Shown piece by piece: positions 25,130-34,190 of a stretch of 64,000 nt of DNA. The notes below the pieces were generated by a model. That model worked only from the letters and a program-made list of their open reading frames with translations. It searched no databases and was not told the origin of the DNA. Location of the stretch: contig CANQUS010000003.1 of NCBI GenBank assembly GCA_947627055.1, forward strand, positions 62,001 through 126,000, in the 5' to 3' direction. Made by a program: the position numbers and the translations under genes. The stretch comes from an uncultured Clostridia bacterium. GTDB taxonomy: Bacteria; Bacillota; Clostridia; Oscillospirales; Acutalibacteraceae. Each line of letters begins with the position of its first letter. Within the stretch, counting starts at the first letter, position 1.

Positions 25130-25897
25130 TTAATTGTCATCCCGACTATGAGGATCATCCGATTTCTTTCGCGCGTTTGTAAGTGCCTTCATTTCCTGCG
25201 GCGTAAGCTCTCTGTATTTACCGGGCTGGAGCATCCCAAGCTTAATAGGCCCAATTGCCGTTCTTTTAAGTCTCGCGACCTCCAGACCGACAGCCTCGCA
25301 CATCTTTCTTATCTGGCGATTCCTGCCCTCCTCTAATATTATCTCAAGGACAGTCCTCCCTCTTTCCTGTGTCAGTACCCTGATACCCGCCGGAGATGCC
25401 AATCTTCCGTCAACTAAAACGCCCTTAGTAAGTTCTGTAAGCTGCTCCTCAGTGATTCTCGGGTGAACTGTTACACGATATGTTTTAGCGACATGGTGCG
25501 ACGGGTGGATTATCTCGTTGGCAAACGCACCGTCGTTTGTCATTAAAAGCAAGCCCTCGCTCTCGCGGTCAAGCCTGCCCACAGGATAGAGCCTTGTCGG
25601 AAAATCCTTTATAAGTTGTGCAACGCACTTTCTGTCACGTTCATCGTTCATAGTCGTTATATAACCTCTAGGCTTGTGGAGCATGATATAATATTTTTTT
25701 AATTTTCCACCCGAGGTAAGCCTTTTGCCGTGTACAGTGATCACGTCTTTTTTAGGATCAGCCTTATCTCCGAGAGAAGCGGTATTGCCGTTGACCTTGA
25801 CCGTTCCCCTTTGGATAAGCTCCTCCGCCTTTCTGCGCGAAGCTATCCCCGCGTCAGCTATTATTTTCTGAATCCTTACAAGTTCATTAGAAGCCAA
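25130..25897 (-). CDS. rluB: Pseudouridine synthase RluB-type (23S rRNA, near position 2605)
   Basis: An N-terminal S4 RNA-binding domain (about 5-60, 'VRIQKIIADAGIASRRKAEELI') is followed by the RsuA/RluB catalytic domain with the active Asp in 'GRLDRESEGLLLMTNDG' (about 99-115). 'EGRNRQIRKMCEAVGLEV' closes the fold. In Firmicutes this gene commonly follows scpB and dacF-type genes, as here. The start codon is TTG, preceded by GAGGAAA. At 255 residues the size is typical. Confidence 0.94.
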   Translation of the reverse strand: MASNELVRIQKIIADAGIASRRKAEELIQRGTVKVNGNTASLGDKADPKKDVITVHGKRLTSGGKLKKYYIMLHKPRGYITTMNDERDRKCVAQLIKDFPTRLYPVGRLDRESEGLLLMTNDGAFANEIIHPSHHVAKTYRVTVHPRITEEQLTELTKGVLVDGRLASPAGIRVLTQERGRTVLEIILEEGRNRQIRKMCEAVGLEVARLKRTAIGPIKLGMLQPGKYRELTPQEMKALTNARKKSDDPHSRDDN

Positions 25898-25944
25898 ATT
25901 TTTTCCTCATTTCTATTATACACACTGTAGTATTTTCTCTCCGA

Positions 25945-27105
25945 CTATCCGCCGAACAGCTTTTCAAAAAATCCCTTTTCACTAACGAGAGCCTTACACT
26001 CATCCTTTGCAACAAGGTCAGAGCAGCCTATTACATTACCGTTTATGCGAAATATTATTTTCCCCTCTGCCTTGCCCTTACTAATAGGTGCATACAAAAA
26101 ACGCGGGAGAATAATCTCTGTTTCAATGTTTTTCTGCTCACCGTCCAATATAGGGGCAGTCACATCGCTAGACGGATACAGCATAACAGTATCGACTTCA
26201 CCACCGACTGTCTGTGCTTCTATACCCTTGCTTTTGTCACAGAGCTTAACGCTTTTTATCTTTGAAAATCCGTAGTCAAACAGCTTTTGGTGGTCGTTCC
26301 AATCGTCGCCGTCATTTAAGGTTACGCAAACAAGCCGTACCCCGTCACGCTCCGCGCAGCTCGAAAGCGTTCTGCCCGAAGCCTTTGTAAAGCCCGTCTT
26401 AACGCCGATACACCCGTCATATAAGGACAAAAGCCTATTGTGGTTGTTGCATACCTGTGTTTTATTTTCGGGAGAAACATATTTTACTGTTATGCTCTTT
26501 TGACCTACAGTTTCACAAAACTGCTCGTTTTCCATAGCGTATGACGTCAATATAGCCATATCATATGCACTTGAATAATGGTTCTCATCATCAAGTCCAG
26601 ACGGCGACACAAAATTAGTATCATTCATGCCGAGAGATTTTGCCTTTTTATTCATAAGCTGCGCAAAGCCCTCCACACTTCCGCCGAGAGTGATTGCGAT
26701 AGCATTTGCGGCGTCATTGCCTGAAACCATCATCATCCCCCTTGCAATCTCCGAAAGCTTTAAAATTTCGCCGTTTTTCAAGTACATACTTGAACCCTCG
26801 GCCTGCATTGATGATGTAAACTTAACCTCACGGTCATTTGAACCCGCAGCCTCAAATGCCAACAAAGATGTCATTATTTTGGTTATACTCGCTATCGGTC
26901 GCCTTGTGTGACTGTCCTTTTCATAAATTATCGTACCACTGTCGGGCGCATACAGTATCGCACTTAACGCAGAAATTGACGGAGCATCCTCGGATACTTT
27001 TCCTGACATAGGCATATCCGTTGCCGAGGTATCACTCGCGCCAAGAGATATAAAAGAATATAGCAAAACCGCAAAACACAATAAAACAGCAGTTGCCTTC
27101 TTCAT
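25945..27105 (-). CDS. dacF: D-alanyl-D-alanine carboxypeptidase (DacF-like, S11 family)
   Basis: This secreted penicillin-binding protein trims the terminal D-Ala from peptidoglycan stem peptides. A signal peptide covers residues 1-24. The catalytic triplets are all present: S73-I-T-K76, S128-G-N130 and K236-T-G238. A C-terminal PBP5-like beta domain and a hydrophobic end ('GFFEKLFGG') are consistent with membrane association. It lies between gerW and rluB in an operon with sporulation and chromosome genes, so a role in spore cortex or cell-wall maturation is plausible. Confidence 0.94.
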   Translation of the reverse strand: MKKATAVLLCFAVLLYSFISLGASDTSATDMPMSGKVSEDAPSISALSAILYAPDSGTIIYEKDSHTRRPIASITKIMTSLLAFEAAGSNDREVKFTSSMQAEGSSMYLKNGEILKLSEIARGMMMVSGNDAANAIAITLGGSVEGFAQLMNKKAKSLGMNDTNFVSPSGLDDENHYSSAYDMAILTSYAMENEQFCETVGQKSITVKYVSPENKTQVCNNHNRLLSLYDGCIGVKTGFTKASGRTLSSCAERDGVRLVCVTLNDGDDWNDHQKLFDYGFSKIKSVKLCDKSKGIEAQTVGGEVDTVMLYPSSDVTAPILDGEQKNIETEIILPRFLYAPISKGKAEGKIIFRINGNVIGCSDLVAKDECKALVSEKGFFEKLFGG

Positions 27106-27185
27106 ATGTGATCACCGCCGAACAATAAATAAAATCATAATATTTATATGCTCTGCGGCTTGTCTCGATAACCGCTTAGGGATAA

Positions 27186-27614
27186 TTATTCTACATCAGC
27201 GGCTTCATCAGACTCATTTTCTTTTTTTGTTTCCTCGTCCTTTTTATCCTTTTTGAAAAGTCCGACAATTTTATCTATAAGCTCGGGAACCATTGCGACG
27301 GCTCTATCCTGACTGTCTTTAAAATTCTCAATATTCAACAGCTTTGCCTCGCCGTTGGAAACGGCAATAAACGCGATAGGGTTTATCGTTACACCCGCTC
27401 CCGATCCACCGCCGAAAAGCTTGTTGTTTTCTGATTTCTTTGTCGCAAATTCCGAGCCGCCGGAAGCAAAACCGTATGTCACTTTAGACACAGGTATGAT
27501 CGTTGTGCCGTCGGCAGTTGTTATGGGGGTTCCTATTACGGTGTTTACATCTACCATTTGCTTAATTTTGTCAAGGGTAGTTTCCATGAGTCCCTCTATT
27601 TGATGTTCAGCCAT
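27186..27614 (-). CDS. gerW: GerW family sporulation protein (YtfJ)
   Basis: The 142-residue protein has the family core 'TVIGTPITTADGTTIIPVSKVTYGFASGGSEF', 'FGGGSGAGVTINPIAFIAV' and 'LIDKIVGLFKKDK', followed by an acidic tail. GerW/YtfJ is a forespore protein in Bacillus needed for normal germination through some receptors. The downstream partner ytfI (DUF2953) lies 28 bp upstream here, the same pairing as in Bacillus. The ribosome site AAAGGAATGG precedes its ATG. Confidence 0.94.
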   Translation of the reverse strand: MAEHQIEGLMETTLDKIKQMVDVNTVIGTPITTADGTTIIPVSKVTYGFASGGSEFATKKSENNKLFGGGSGAGVTINPIAFIAVSNGEAKLLNIENFKDSQDRAVAMVPELIDKIVGLFKKDKKDEETKKENESDEAADVE

Positions 27615-27641
27615 TTTAAACCATTCCTTTCGATTATATTA

Positions 27642-28268
27642 TTACTCAATACCATTTTTTATTTTAAGTATAAGCTTTATACCTTTGATGGCAGCAGAAA
27701 TTGCTGTGCCTAAAAAAAATAACGGACGAATGTTGACCTTGCTTTCAACAATAATTTTCATTTCCGTTTCATTAAATCCCGGTGTTATATCAATTTCTTT
27801 ACGCTTTAGCTTTATATTGGAATCTATTATCGAGATCGCGGGATAAATTCCCGCGCAAGCATAGCCGTATTTCAGTGCTGTGTCTGCAGCGTCATCACCA
27901 ACTATTACAAGGTCGATTTTAAATCTTTTGATAACAGTATGGCGCAGGATACCCTTTGAAGTATCTTTCACAATAGACGCTGATTCCTTTGCTATATCTA
28001 TCAGTCCATCAAGCCCTTGTTTTTCATACAACACTTTCAACGGACTTTTTTCGTTTTTCGGCTTTTTCTCCTGAGGCTTTTTTTCCTCTTTTTCTTGCTG
28101 ATGAGGTTTATTATCCTTTTCCTTCGGCGGGACAAGCCTGATCTTTATAAAAAGATACCGCAGAAAAAGCCTCGGCTCACCCTCATATTTAAAATGAAAG
28201 GAAATCGGTATCATCAAAATCAAAAGAATAAAAAGCAGGATCCCGCCTATTATATAAAGAGTCGTCAT
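27642..28268 (-). CDS. DUF2953 protein (YtfI-like)
   Basis: The protein has one N-terminal transmembrane helix ('LYIIGGILLFILLILMIPI'), then a Lys/Glu-rich charged linker (about 55-80) and the DUF2953 core ('GILRHTVIKRFKIDLVIVGDDAADTALKYGYACAGIYPAI'), ending with a C-terminal hydrophobic patch. The ytfI-ytfJ pair is conserved in spore formers. It overlaps scpB by 4 bp (ATGA), suggesting coupling. Function is unknown. Confidence 0.9.
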   Translation of the reverse strand: MTTLYIIGGILLFILLILMIPISFHFKYEGEPRLFLRYLFIKIRLVPPKEKDNKPHQQEKEEKKPQEKKPKNEKSPLKVLYEKQGLDGLIDIAKESASIVKDTSKGILRHTVIKRFKIDLVIVGDDAADTALKYGYACAGIYPAISIIDSNIKLKRKEIDITPGFNETEMKIIVESKVNIRPLFFLGTAISAAIKGIKLILKIKNGIE

Positions 28269-28882
28269 GGCTTTGCTTCTTCTATCGTCTGACCTTTATT
28301 TTCCGCAGGGACTTGTCCGTCATTTTTTCCCTCGACGGAAGCGTCAGTCGTATTTAAATCTTCCTCTGATTCCTTTTGGGGCAGCGGAGGAAGCTCGCTT
28401 ACATCGCTAACATTAAAGCAGCGCAGAAAATTTTCTGTCGTACCATATATTAGAGGACGCCCCGGAAGCTCAAGTCTGCCCTTTTCCTCTATAAGCTCCC
28501 TTGCGACAAGACTTGATATAACGCCCGAGCAGTCAACGCCTCTTATCTGCTCAACAAAAGCCTTAGTAACAGGCTGATTATACGCTATTATCGCGAGAAC
28601 CTCCATAGCCGCCTGAGAAAGCGGTGTGTTTCTTCTGAGGTCGAGAACCGTCCTGATTATTTCGGCATATTCTTTTTCGGTACACATCTGATAGCTCTTT
28701 CCGAGCCTGACGATCTTTATTCCGGAATCACGCATTGAATAATCTTCCACAAGCGATTGAAGCAGCTCCTCTGCCCTATCGACAGATATCTCGAGGGCTT
28801 CGGCAATTTTCGCTGTTTCGGCAGGCGTACCGCACGCGAAAAGAACAGCCTCTATCGCAGGTTTAAGTTTTTCTTCCACCAA
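28265..28882 (-). CDS. scpB: Segregation and condensation protein ScpB
   Basis: Two winged-helix domains make the dimer and bind ScpA: 'VEEKLKPAIEAVLFACG' at the start, and 'LSQAAMEVLAIIAYNQPVTKAFVEQIRGVDC' near residues 88-120. The C-terminal 40 residues are acidic and low complexity. With ScpA and SMC it forms the bacterial condensin. The start is probably TTG (track) with a GTG immediately after, and the ribosome site overlaps the scpA stop. smc itself is about 12 kb away on the same strand. Confidence 0.95.
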   Translation of the reverse strand: MVEEKLKPAIEAVLFACGTPAETAKIAEALEISVDRAEELLQSLVEDYSMRDSGIKIVRLGKSYQMCTEKEYAEIIRTVLDLRRNTPLSQAAMEVLAIIAYNQPVTKAFVEQIRGVDCSGVISSLVARELIEEKGRLELPGRPLIYGTTENFLRCFNVSDVSELPPLPQKESEEDLNTTDASVEGKNDGQVPAENKGQTIEEAKP

Positions 28883-28889
28883 AAGTCAA

Positions 28890-29594
28890 TCACCGCCTTA
28901 GCATCATTTGTATTTGTGTATATTCTCCGTCTCCCTCTACTCTGACACGCTTTCCCTTGACAAGCTCAAGAACCGCGAGAAATGTCGCGACCATTTGGCT
29001 CTTGCTTTCGCTATCCTCAAACAGTTTCGAATATCTAAAAGGTTTGCCGTTCCACAGCAAACGCATAACTGCGATAATTCTTGAGGAAACGGAAACTATT
29101 TTTCGTTTAACGATAACAGAAAATGCTTCATCCGAGGGCGGCAGATTTTTCTTGCCTCTGCCTACCGCCGAAATATATGCCGCAGTAAGAACGGACGGTT
29201 CATGGCTTCTTTTGTATGTGGTATCTGCTTTCATTTTGATTTGCTCGCGGCAATAATTATCAAAGCTAACTATTTCCGACAGCTTTTCGGCAGCCTTTCG
29301 GCACTCCTGATATTCAAGGAGCTGCCCCTGCAGTTCCTCCTTGAGCTTTCCACCCTCCTCGTACTTCGGAAGAAGCTCATATGACTTTATCTCCACAAGT
29401 CGCGACGCCATATCGAGAAACTCGCTTGCTACATCCATATTGTTCTCGCGCATAAGGTCAAGATGCTCCATATACTGGTTCAATAGGTCGGTTATGCTGA
29501 CATCATATATATTCAGCTTATTTTTATTTATGAGGTGAAGCAGCAGGTCAAGAGGTCCCTCAAAATCAGGCAGCTTATAAGATATTTTTTCCAT
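28890..29594 (-). CDS. scpA: Segregation and condensation protein ScpA
   Basis: This is the kleisin subunit of SMC-ScpAB. The N-terminal 'KLPDFEGPLDLLLHLINKNKLNIYDVSI' contacts the SMC neck, and the C-terminal winged helix with 'FLAVLELVKGKRVRV' contacts the SMC head. It is 234 residues, typical length. It sits 7 bp ahead of scpB and 12 bp after the site-2 protease gene. Confidence 0.96.
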   Translation of the reverse strand: MEKISYKLPDFEGPLDLLLHLINKNKLNIYDVSITDLLNQYMEHLDLMRENNMDVASEFLDMASRLVEIKSYELLPKYEEGGKLKEELQGQLLEYQECRKAAEKLSEIVSFDNYCREQIKMKADTTYKRSHEPSVLTAAYISAVGRGKKNLPPSDEAFSVIVKRKIVSVSSRIIAVMRLLWNGKPFRYSKLFEDSESKSQMVATFLAVLELVKGKRVRVEGDGEYTQIQMMLRR

Positions 29595-29606
29595 TTTATA
29601 ATATTC

Positions 29607-30338
29607 CTATACATTATTAAACGGGCTGTTTGGGAAAGGCAGCGCCGTAAGATCAATTATCCAACCCGTAAGCTTTGACTGTGCCGCTGAAAGAGGGCCA
29701 CTGAAAACACCCAGGAATAAAGCCGCCATCAATATCATTGAGATCATAGCCTGATTGCGTTCGATCTTCCAGCATATTCTGTTCGGCAGGAACGCCATGA
29801 GTATCTTTGAGCCGTCAAGCGGTGGAACAGGGATAAGATTAAAAACAGCAAGGGAAATGTTTATCGCCATAAAATAATTGAGGAAGAGAACCATAAAGGA
29901 AGAAAAACTGTTTGGATTACTTCCCAAAAAAACCAAAACTGACGATTTGTCAACGGACAAAATTAAATTTAATAAAATCCCCCCTGCTATTCCCGCTATT
30001 AGATTTGAAAGCGGCCCGGCAAGCGCTACGACCGCCATAGCAGCCTTTGGATTTTTTCTGTGGTCGAGGTTTACGGGTACGGGCTTCGCCCAGCCAAATC
30101 CGAAAAGCAAGAGCGCCAGAGCGCCTGCATAGTCGATATGCTTTAAAGGATTAAGTGTCTGTCTGCCGAGCATTTTTGCGGTTTTATCACCGTACCACCC
30201 CGCAACGGTAGCGTGCGCACATTCATGAAGCGGCAGTATAAGAAATATTACAAGCAGGGAAGCAAGTATACTAGTAATCAATGTTATCAAATCTATGCCC
30301 TGACCGCTGAATAATCCGCTTATTGTTCGTAAAATCAT
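29607..30338 (-). CDS. Site-2 protease family membrane metalloprotease (M50-like)
   Basis: The zinc site is visible: 'HECAH' at 38-42 in a transmembrane segment, and the second motif 'NLIPVPPLDG' at 167-176, whose Asp is the third ligand. Six hydrophobic segments fit the small M50 subfamily lacking PDZ and CBS domains. Such genes sit directly upstream of scpA in many Firmicutes. The substrate is unknown; an intramembrane cleavage role is inferred from the family. Confidence 0.93.
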   Translation of the reverse strand: MILRTISGLFSGQGIDLITLITSILASLLVIFLILPLHECAHATVAGWYGDKTAKMLGRQTLNPLKHIDYAGALALLLFGFGWAKPVPVNLDHRKNPKAAMAVVALAGPLSNLIAGIAGGILLNLILSVDKSSVLVFLGSNPNSFSSFMVLFLNYFMAINISLAVFNLIPVPPLDGSKILMAFLPNRICWKIERNQAMISMILMAALFLGVFSGPLSAAQSKLTGWIIDLTALPFPNSPFNNV

Positions 30339-30429
30339 GTGATCTTCCTTTCTCTATAAATCAAGCGGAATCCTGCACAGCTTCAGCAGAATCCCGCTTT
30401 CTGATCGATCAGCCACTCAGACATTATAG

Positions 30430-30867
30430 TTATTCGTTGTCATCATCGCTGTCATAAGTTTCATCTTCATCCTCATCATCGTCGTTAATATCGGAATAAT
30501 CAAACTCAAGCTCCTCGCCGCAGTTAGGGCAGGAAATGCTGCCCGCAAGAAGCGTATTCTCATCCATATAGGTGGTTTCACCGCAGTTAGGGCAAGTGAC
30601 CTCATAGAAGTTTTCATTTTCCTCGGATAAATCATCTTGCTCGACTTCCTCGTAGTAGTCCTCCTCAAGAGACGCGAGATCCTCGTCTATTTCATCGACC
30701 TGCTCGCAAAGATCATCATAGGATTCCTCAAGGTCGGATACGGACGAAGTGATTTCACCGAGAAGATCGACTATAGCATTGAGAACCTTAACAGTCTTGT
30801 CGTTTTTATCAAGCTCTAAACCCTCGATCAAGCCCTTGATATATGCTGCCTTTTCATTGATACCCAT
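30430..30867 (-). CDS. CD1247-type protein with C-terminal zinc ribbon
   Basis: The N-terminal helical domain ('EKAAYIKGLIEGLELD') matches the CD1247 N-terminal family of Clostridia. An acidic coiled-coil stretch (about 40-85) is followed by a zinc ribbon with 'CPNCGE' at both ends (about 92 and 112). Such proteins often lie next to efp, and this one begins 43 bp downstream of efp. AAAGGAG precedes the ATG. Function is unknown; the zinc ribbon suggests nucleic-acid or protein binding. Confidence 0.9.
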   Translation of the reverse strand: MGINEKAAYIKGLIEGLELDKNDKTVKVLNAIVDLLGEITSSVSDLEESYDDLCEQVDEIDEDLASLEEDYYEEVEQDDLSEENENFYEVTCPNCGETTYMDENTLLAGSISCPNCGEELEFDYSDINDDDEDEDETYDSDDDNE

Positions 30868-30909
30868 TGATAAACGCTCCTTTCAATTTTTAAAATCATA
30901 TGACTTTAA

Positions 30910-31467
30910 TTAAGCTCGAGCCATATATTCGCCTGTTCTTGTATCAATCTCTATAACGTCGCCCTCGTTGATAAAGAGCGGGACCTTGATTTCGGCGCCG
31001 GTTTCAAGAGTCGCCGGCTTAGTTACGTTAGTAGCGGTATCGCCCTTAAAGCCGGGGTCTGTCTGAGTGACCTCAAGCTTAACGAAGTTTGGAGGCTCAA
31101 CACCGAAAACATTGCCTTTATAGGACAAAACCTTACATACCATATTTTCCTTAACAAATTTAAAGCTGTCCGTAAGAGTCGAAGCATTGATCGGAAGCTG
31201 TTCATATGTCTCGTTGTCCATAAAATAGTAGAGATCTCCGTCATTATAGAGATATTCCATATCACGTCTATCAATATAAGCTGTCGGGTACTTATCATTC
31301 GGGTTAAAGGTCTTTTCAACTACCGCGCCTGTTATAACATTTTTGATTTTTGTGCGGACAAAGGCCGCGCCTTTCCCCGGTTTAACGTGCTGGAACTCAA
31401 CTATGGAAACCACGTTTCCGTCCATCTCAAAGGTTACGCCGTTTCTGAAATCACCTGCTGAAATCAT
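30910..31467 (-). CDS. efp: Elongation factor P
   Basis: EF-P rescues ribosomes stalled at polyproline. The N-terminal KOW-like domain has '[19 protein letters not shown]', with Lys in the loop that is the usual modification site in other bacteria. 'TYEQLPI' and the OB domains with '[29 protein letters not shown]' follow. At 185 residues it is complete. It heads the minus-strand operon, with its own promoter. Confidence 0.97.
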   Translation of the reverse strand: MISAGDFRNGVTFEMDGNVVSIVEFQHVKPGKGAAFVRTKIKNVITGAVVEKTFNPNDKYPTAYIDRRDMEYLYNDGDLYYFMDNETYEQLPINASTLTDSFKFVKENMVCKVLSYKGNVFGVEPPNFVKLEVTQTDPGFKGDTATNVTKPATLETGAEIKVPLFINEGDVIEIDTRTGEYMARA

Positions 31468-31555
31468 TTGAATCCTCCTGTTATTTCAAGAATATTTATC
31501 TCATATTTTAAAGCAAAGCGTTGTCTCATACCCGCCTTTTGCTTTCACACGTTTT

Positions 31556-31584
31556 AGTATACAATAAATAAAAAAAAAAAGCAA
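31556..31584 (-). promoter_or_regulatory. Promoter of the efp operon
   Basis: Minus-strand TTGCTT (31584-31579) and TATACT (31561-31556) are separated by 17 bp, much of it a T-tract. The leader to efp is about 85 nt. Confidence 0.6.
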
Positions 31585-31636
31585 CTGTTTAATCAATTTA
31601 CAATGACAAATACGGATAAATTTAACAATTTATTTA

Positions 31637-32716
31637 TTATTCTCCAAGGATCAAGAGCTCCTTAGTGAAAGAGTTGAAGTTTTTGCAGCCGTTCTCCGTA
31701 ACAAGAACCATATCCTCTATTCTCACGCCAAACTCATTGTCGAGGTATATGCCCGGCTCGGAGGTAACGACCATTCCGCTTGCGAGCCTGTATGAGCTAT
31801 CCGGTGAGAGAGAGGGTGTCTCATGTATATCAAGCCCTACGCCATGTCCTGTCGCATGACCGAAGCACCCCTCAAAGCCTGCGGCATTTATTATATCTCG
31901 CGCCGCCTTATCTACCTCACCGCAAGCCACGCCGTCTCTTATTTTGTTTAAAGCTGCCTGCTGGGCATTTCTCACAACGTTATATACCTTTGCCTGATAA
32001 TCGCTTATTTCTCCAAACGCGACCGTTCTTGTCATATCGCTTTTATATCCATCTATATCCGCGCCTATATCAAGTGTTATCAGGTCGCCCCTCTCAATTT
32101 TTTTATCATCGGGAACACCATGCGGCATCGAGGTCTTTTTTCCGGAAATTATGATCAAATCAAAAGCGACTCCCTTTGCACCGTTTTTGCGCATATACAT
32201 TTCCATAAACAAAGCCAAGTCACGCTCACTGACTCCTACCTCAATACGCTTCAGCGTCTCTTTGAGTGCCTCCTCCGTGAGGTCTGCCGCTCTCTGCATC
32301 ATTTTTATTTCCTCGTCGGATTTTATCGCCCTCATGCGTGAAATTATCTTATCAAGCTCGTCTGTTTTTATTGTGCTGACACCGCACAGCTTAAATGTTT
32401 CATCAAGACTGCTCAGCATATTAAGTGTAAACGATGAGCCCTCGAGCATTATCACATGGAGATTTTCACTTCTTATAACCTCCTTTAGGCTTTCGGTAAA
32501 TTTCCCGAATTGGATCACCTTGCAGTTTTTAGCCACAGCACGGGCAGCCTCGGCATACCGAAAATCTACAAAGAGATATGTGTCATGCTTAGTAATAAGC
32601 AGATAACCGAGAGATGAAACAAACCCCGTAAAATATTTTCTGTTGACCTGCGAATATATAAGAGCGGCGTCGGCATATGAGGGGATCATATGCGCAAGCT
32701 CCCTTGTTTTTGTCAT
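31637..32716 (-). CDS. pepP: Xaa-Pro aminopeptidase family (M24) peptidase
   Basis: The creatinase-like N-terminal domain (about 1-125) is followed by the pita-bread M24 domain. Metal ligands are visible in 'DIGADIDGYKSDMTRTVAFG' (two Asp), 'GHATGHGVGLDIHE' (His), 'SEPGIY' (Glu) and 'GVRIEDMVLVT' (Glu). At 359 residues after start correction, it resembles the YqhT proteins next to efp in Bacillus. The ATG at 32716 lies 26 bp after aroQ and is preceded by a G-run; the track start 69 bp upstream would overlap aroQ. Confidence 0.93.
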   Translation of the reverse strand: MTKTRELAHMIPSYADAALIYSQVNRKYFTGFVSSLGYLLITKHDTYLFVDFRYAEAARAVAKNCKVIQFGKFTESLKEVIRSENLHVIMLEGSSFTLNMLSSLDETFKLCGVSTIKTDELDKIISRMRAIKSDEEIKMMQRAADLTEEALKETLKRIEVGVSERDLALFMEMYMRKNGAKGVAFDLIIISGKKTSMPHGVPDDKKIERGDLITLDIGADIDGYKSDMTRTVAFGEISDYQAKVYNVVRNAQQAALNKIRDGVACGEVDKAARDIINAAGFEGCFGHATGHGVGLDIHETPSLSPDSSYRLASGMVVTSEPGIYLDNEFGVRIEDMVLVTENGCKNFNSFTKELLILGE

Positions 32717-32741
32717 ACTGTTCAACCCCCAAATAAATAAA

Positions 32742-33173
32742 TTATTTATTCGATGCAAGCTCCTCAAGAGCAAGCATATACACATCCTTCCCGAAGCCCG
32801 CGATCATGCCCTTGCATACAGCGGAAATAACAGACCTGTGACGAAATTCCTCGCGCGCATGAATATTGGACATATGTACCTCTATTGTCGGGATGGAAAC
32901 AGAGGCGATCGCGTCTCGCAGTGCATAGCTGTAATGTGTCAACGCGCCCGCGTTTATTATGATACCGTCAACCTTTCCGTATGCCGCATGGATCCTATCG
33001 ATTATATCTCCCTCATGATTTGACTGATAGATCTCACAATCAACATCAAGCGCTTCTGCCTTTGCAAGGATATCATTGTTGATACTCTCCGCTGTCTCAG
33101 TCCCGTAAACACCTTTTTCACGAATACCTACCATGTTCAGGTTCGGACCGAGAATCACAAGTATTTTTTTCAT
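32742..33173 (-). CDS. aroQ: Type II 3-dehydroquinate dehydratase
   Basis: This is the shikimate-pathway step from 3-dehydroquinate to 3-dehydroshikimate. Family motifs are 'LGPNLNMVGIREKGVYG' (with the catalytic Tyr), 'IINAGALTHYSYALRDAI' and 'EVHMSNIHAREEFRHRS'. At 143 residues it is full length. The aroQ-pepP-efp arrangement is the same as in Bacillus (yqhS-yqhT-efp). Confidence 0.96.
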   Translation of the reverse strand: MKKILVILGPNLNMVGIREKGVYGTETAESINNDILAKAEALDVDCEIYQSNHEGDIIDRIHAAYGKVDGIIINAGALTHYSYALRDAIASVSIPTIEVHMSNIHAREEFRHRSVISAVCKGMIAGFGKDVYMLALEELASNK

Positions 33174-33199
33174 ATATTTTCATTCCCTTCGGTTCAATG

Positions 33200-33769
33200 T
33201 CATTTATATTTTTCTCCGTACAGCTTCTTTCTAATATGACGCTCCATCATGCGGCGAAGCCTTATCGTTGCACCACGCTCGGGCGATCGCGGAATAAGCA
33301 GCGCAGACTTCATACCTGCAAGCCTTGCTCCGAGAATATCTGTAAAAATCTGATCTCCGATAACAAGAACGTTTTTCGGCTTTACAGAGAGCTTTTTTTT
33401 CGCGCGGATAAAGCCGAACGGAAGCGGCTTGAAGCTCATCGCAACGCAGTCAAGACCTATGCTTTTCGCAAAAGGGTATACCCTCTTTTTAAAGTTATTA
33501 GAGCATATGACGATTTCTATACCCATACCCTTGATTTTATCAAGCCAAGCCTCAACGCCCTCGTAAATTTCCTGAGATGATGGCGGTGAAACAGTATTAT
33601 CAACATCAAGAATAATAGCGTCGATATTATACTTTATGAGAAGCTCGGGGGTAACATCGCTAAAGGCTTCTAACGCAACGGTCGGTGTAAGCACCCTGAC
33701 ACCTCCAAATAAATCAAATAAAAAATCCGCCCGAAATGCTGCCGCAATATTACGGCTCATGCTTTTCAA
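33200..33769 (-). CDS. yqeG: YqeG family HAD-IIIA phosphatase
   Basis: 'DAIILDVDNTVSP' (about 50-62) provides the DxDxT nucleophile motif, and 'VICSNNFKKRVYPFA' and 'KPLPFGFIRAKKKL' with 'VIGDQIFTDILGARLAGM' complete the HAD core. The 189-residue protein matches mitochondrial PGP phosphatase-like YqeG. Its substrate in Firmicutes is not established. The start is TTG at 33769 (AAGGA 6 nt upstream) or the ATG 9 nt later. It lies upstream of aroQ on the same strand. Confidence 0.9.
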   Translation of the reverse strand: MKSMSRNIAAAFRADFLFDLFGGVRVLTPTVALEAFSDVTPELLIKYNIDAIILDVDNTVSPPSSQEIYEGVEAWLDKIKGMGIEIVICSNNFKKRVYPFAKSIGLDCVAMSFKPLPFGFIRAKKKLSVKPKNVLVIGDQIFTDILGARLAGMKSALLIPRSPERGATIRLRRMMERHIRKKLYGEKYK

Positions 33770-33821
33770 GGCAGATCCTTAATTTGTCATTTAATTTGCA
33801 GAAATGTTACTGTAGACAAGC

Positions 33822-33998
33822 TTATTTATATTTGCGCTTGCGAGCCGCTTCAGACTTTTTCTTGCGTTTAACAGAAGGCTTTTCATAAGCCTCTCTCTTG
33901 CGAACTTCAGCAATAACACCGGCTCTTGCACATTGCTTTTTAAATCTTCTGAGAGCGCTCTCAAGAGACTCGTTATCTTTAATTCTGATTTCAGCCAT
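33822..33998 (-). CDS. rpsU: 30S ribosomal protein S21
   Basis: This 58-residue gene is not in the ORF track; the track lists a shadow frame here. Reading the minus strand from 33998 gives '[20 protein letters not shown]', then '[20 protein letters not shown]' and 'RKYK' before TAA at 33822. That is a complete S21, with the basic C-terminal helix that binds 16S rRNA. GGGAGGGAAG lies 6-8 nt ahead of the ATG, and a good promoter lies further upstream. Confidence 0.97.
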   Translation of the reverse strand: MAEIRIKDNESLESALRRFKKQCARAGVIAEVRKREAYEKPSVKRKKKSEAARKRKYK

Positions 33999-34056
33999 TT
34001 ATCTTCCCTCCCATCCGCCGTACGGCAGGGGTATTGTGTCATACGATACAAGTTGT

Positions 34057-34086
34057 ATTATACTATATCAAACGGTTCACTGTCAA
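34057..34086 (-). promoter_or_regulatory. Promoter of rpsU
   Basis: Minus-strand TTGACA (34086-34081) and TATAAT (34062-34057) match consensus exactly with an 18-bp spacer. Confidence 0.75.
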
Positions 34087-34190
34087 GAGGATTCATTAAA
34101 TTTGTTACATAATTCTCTGAATATTTTTAATATGAACGAATCATGTAACGCAGAAAGTCTATAACAAATATAGGCACTGAAATTTATAAA

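Noticed and set aside
33791-34051. 86-aa minus-strand track ORF
   Set aside because: Wrong frame over rpsU; the real gene is the 58-residue S21.
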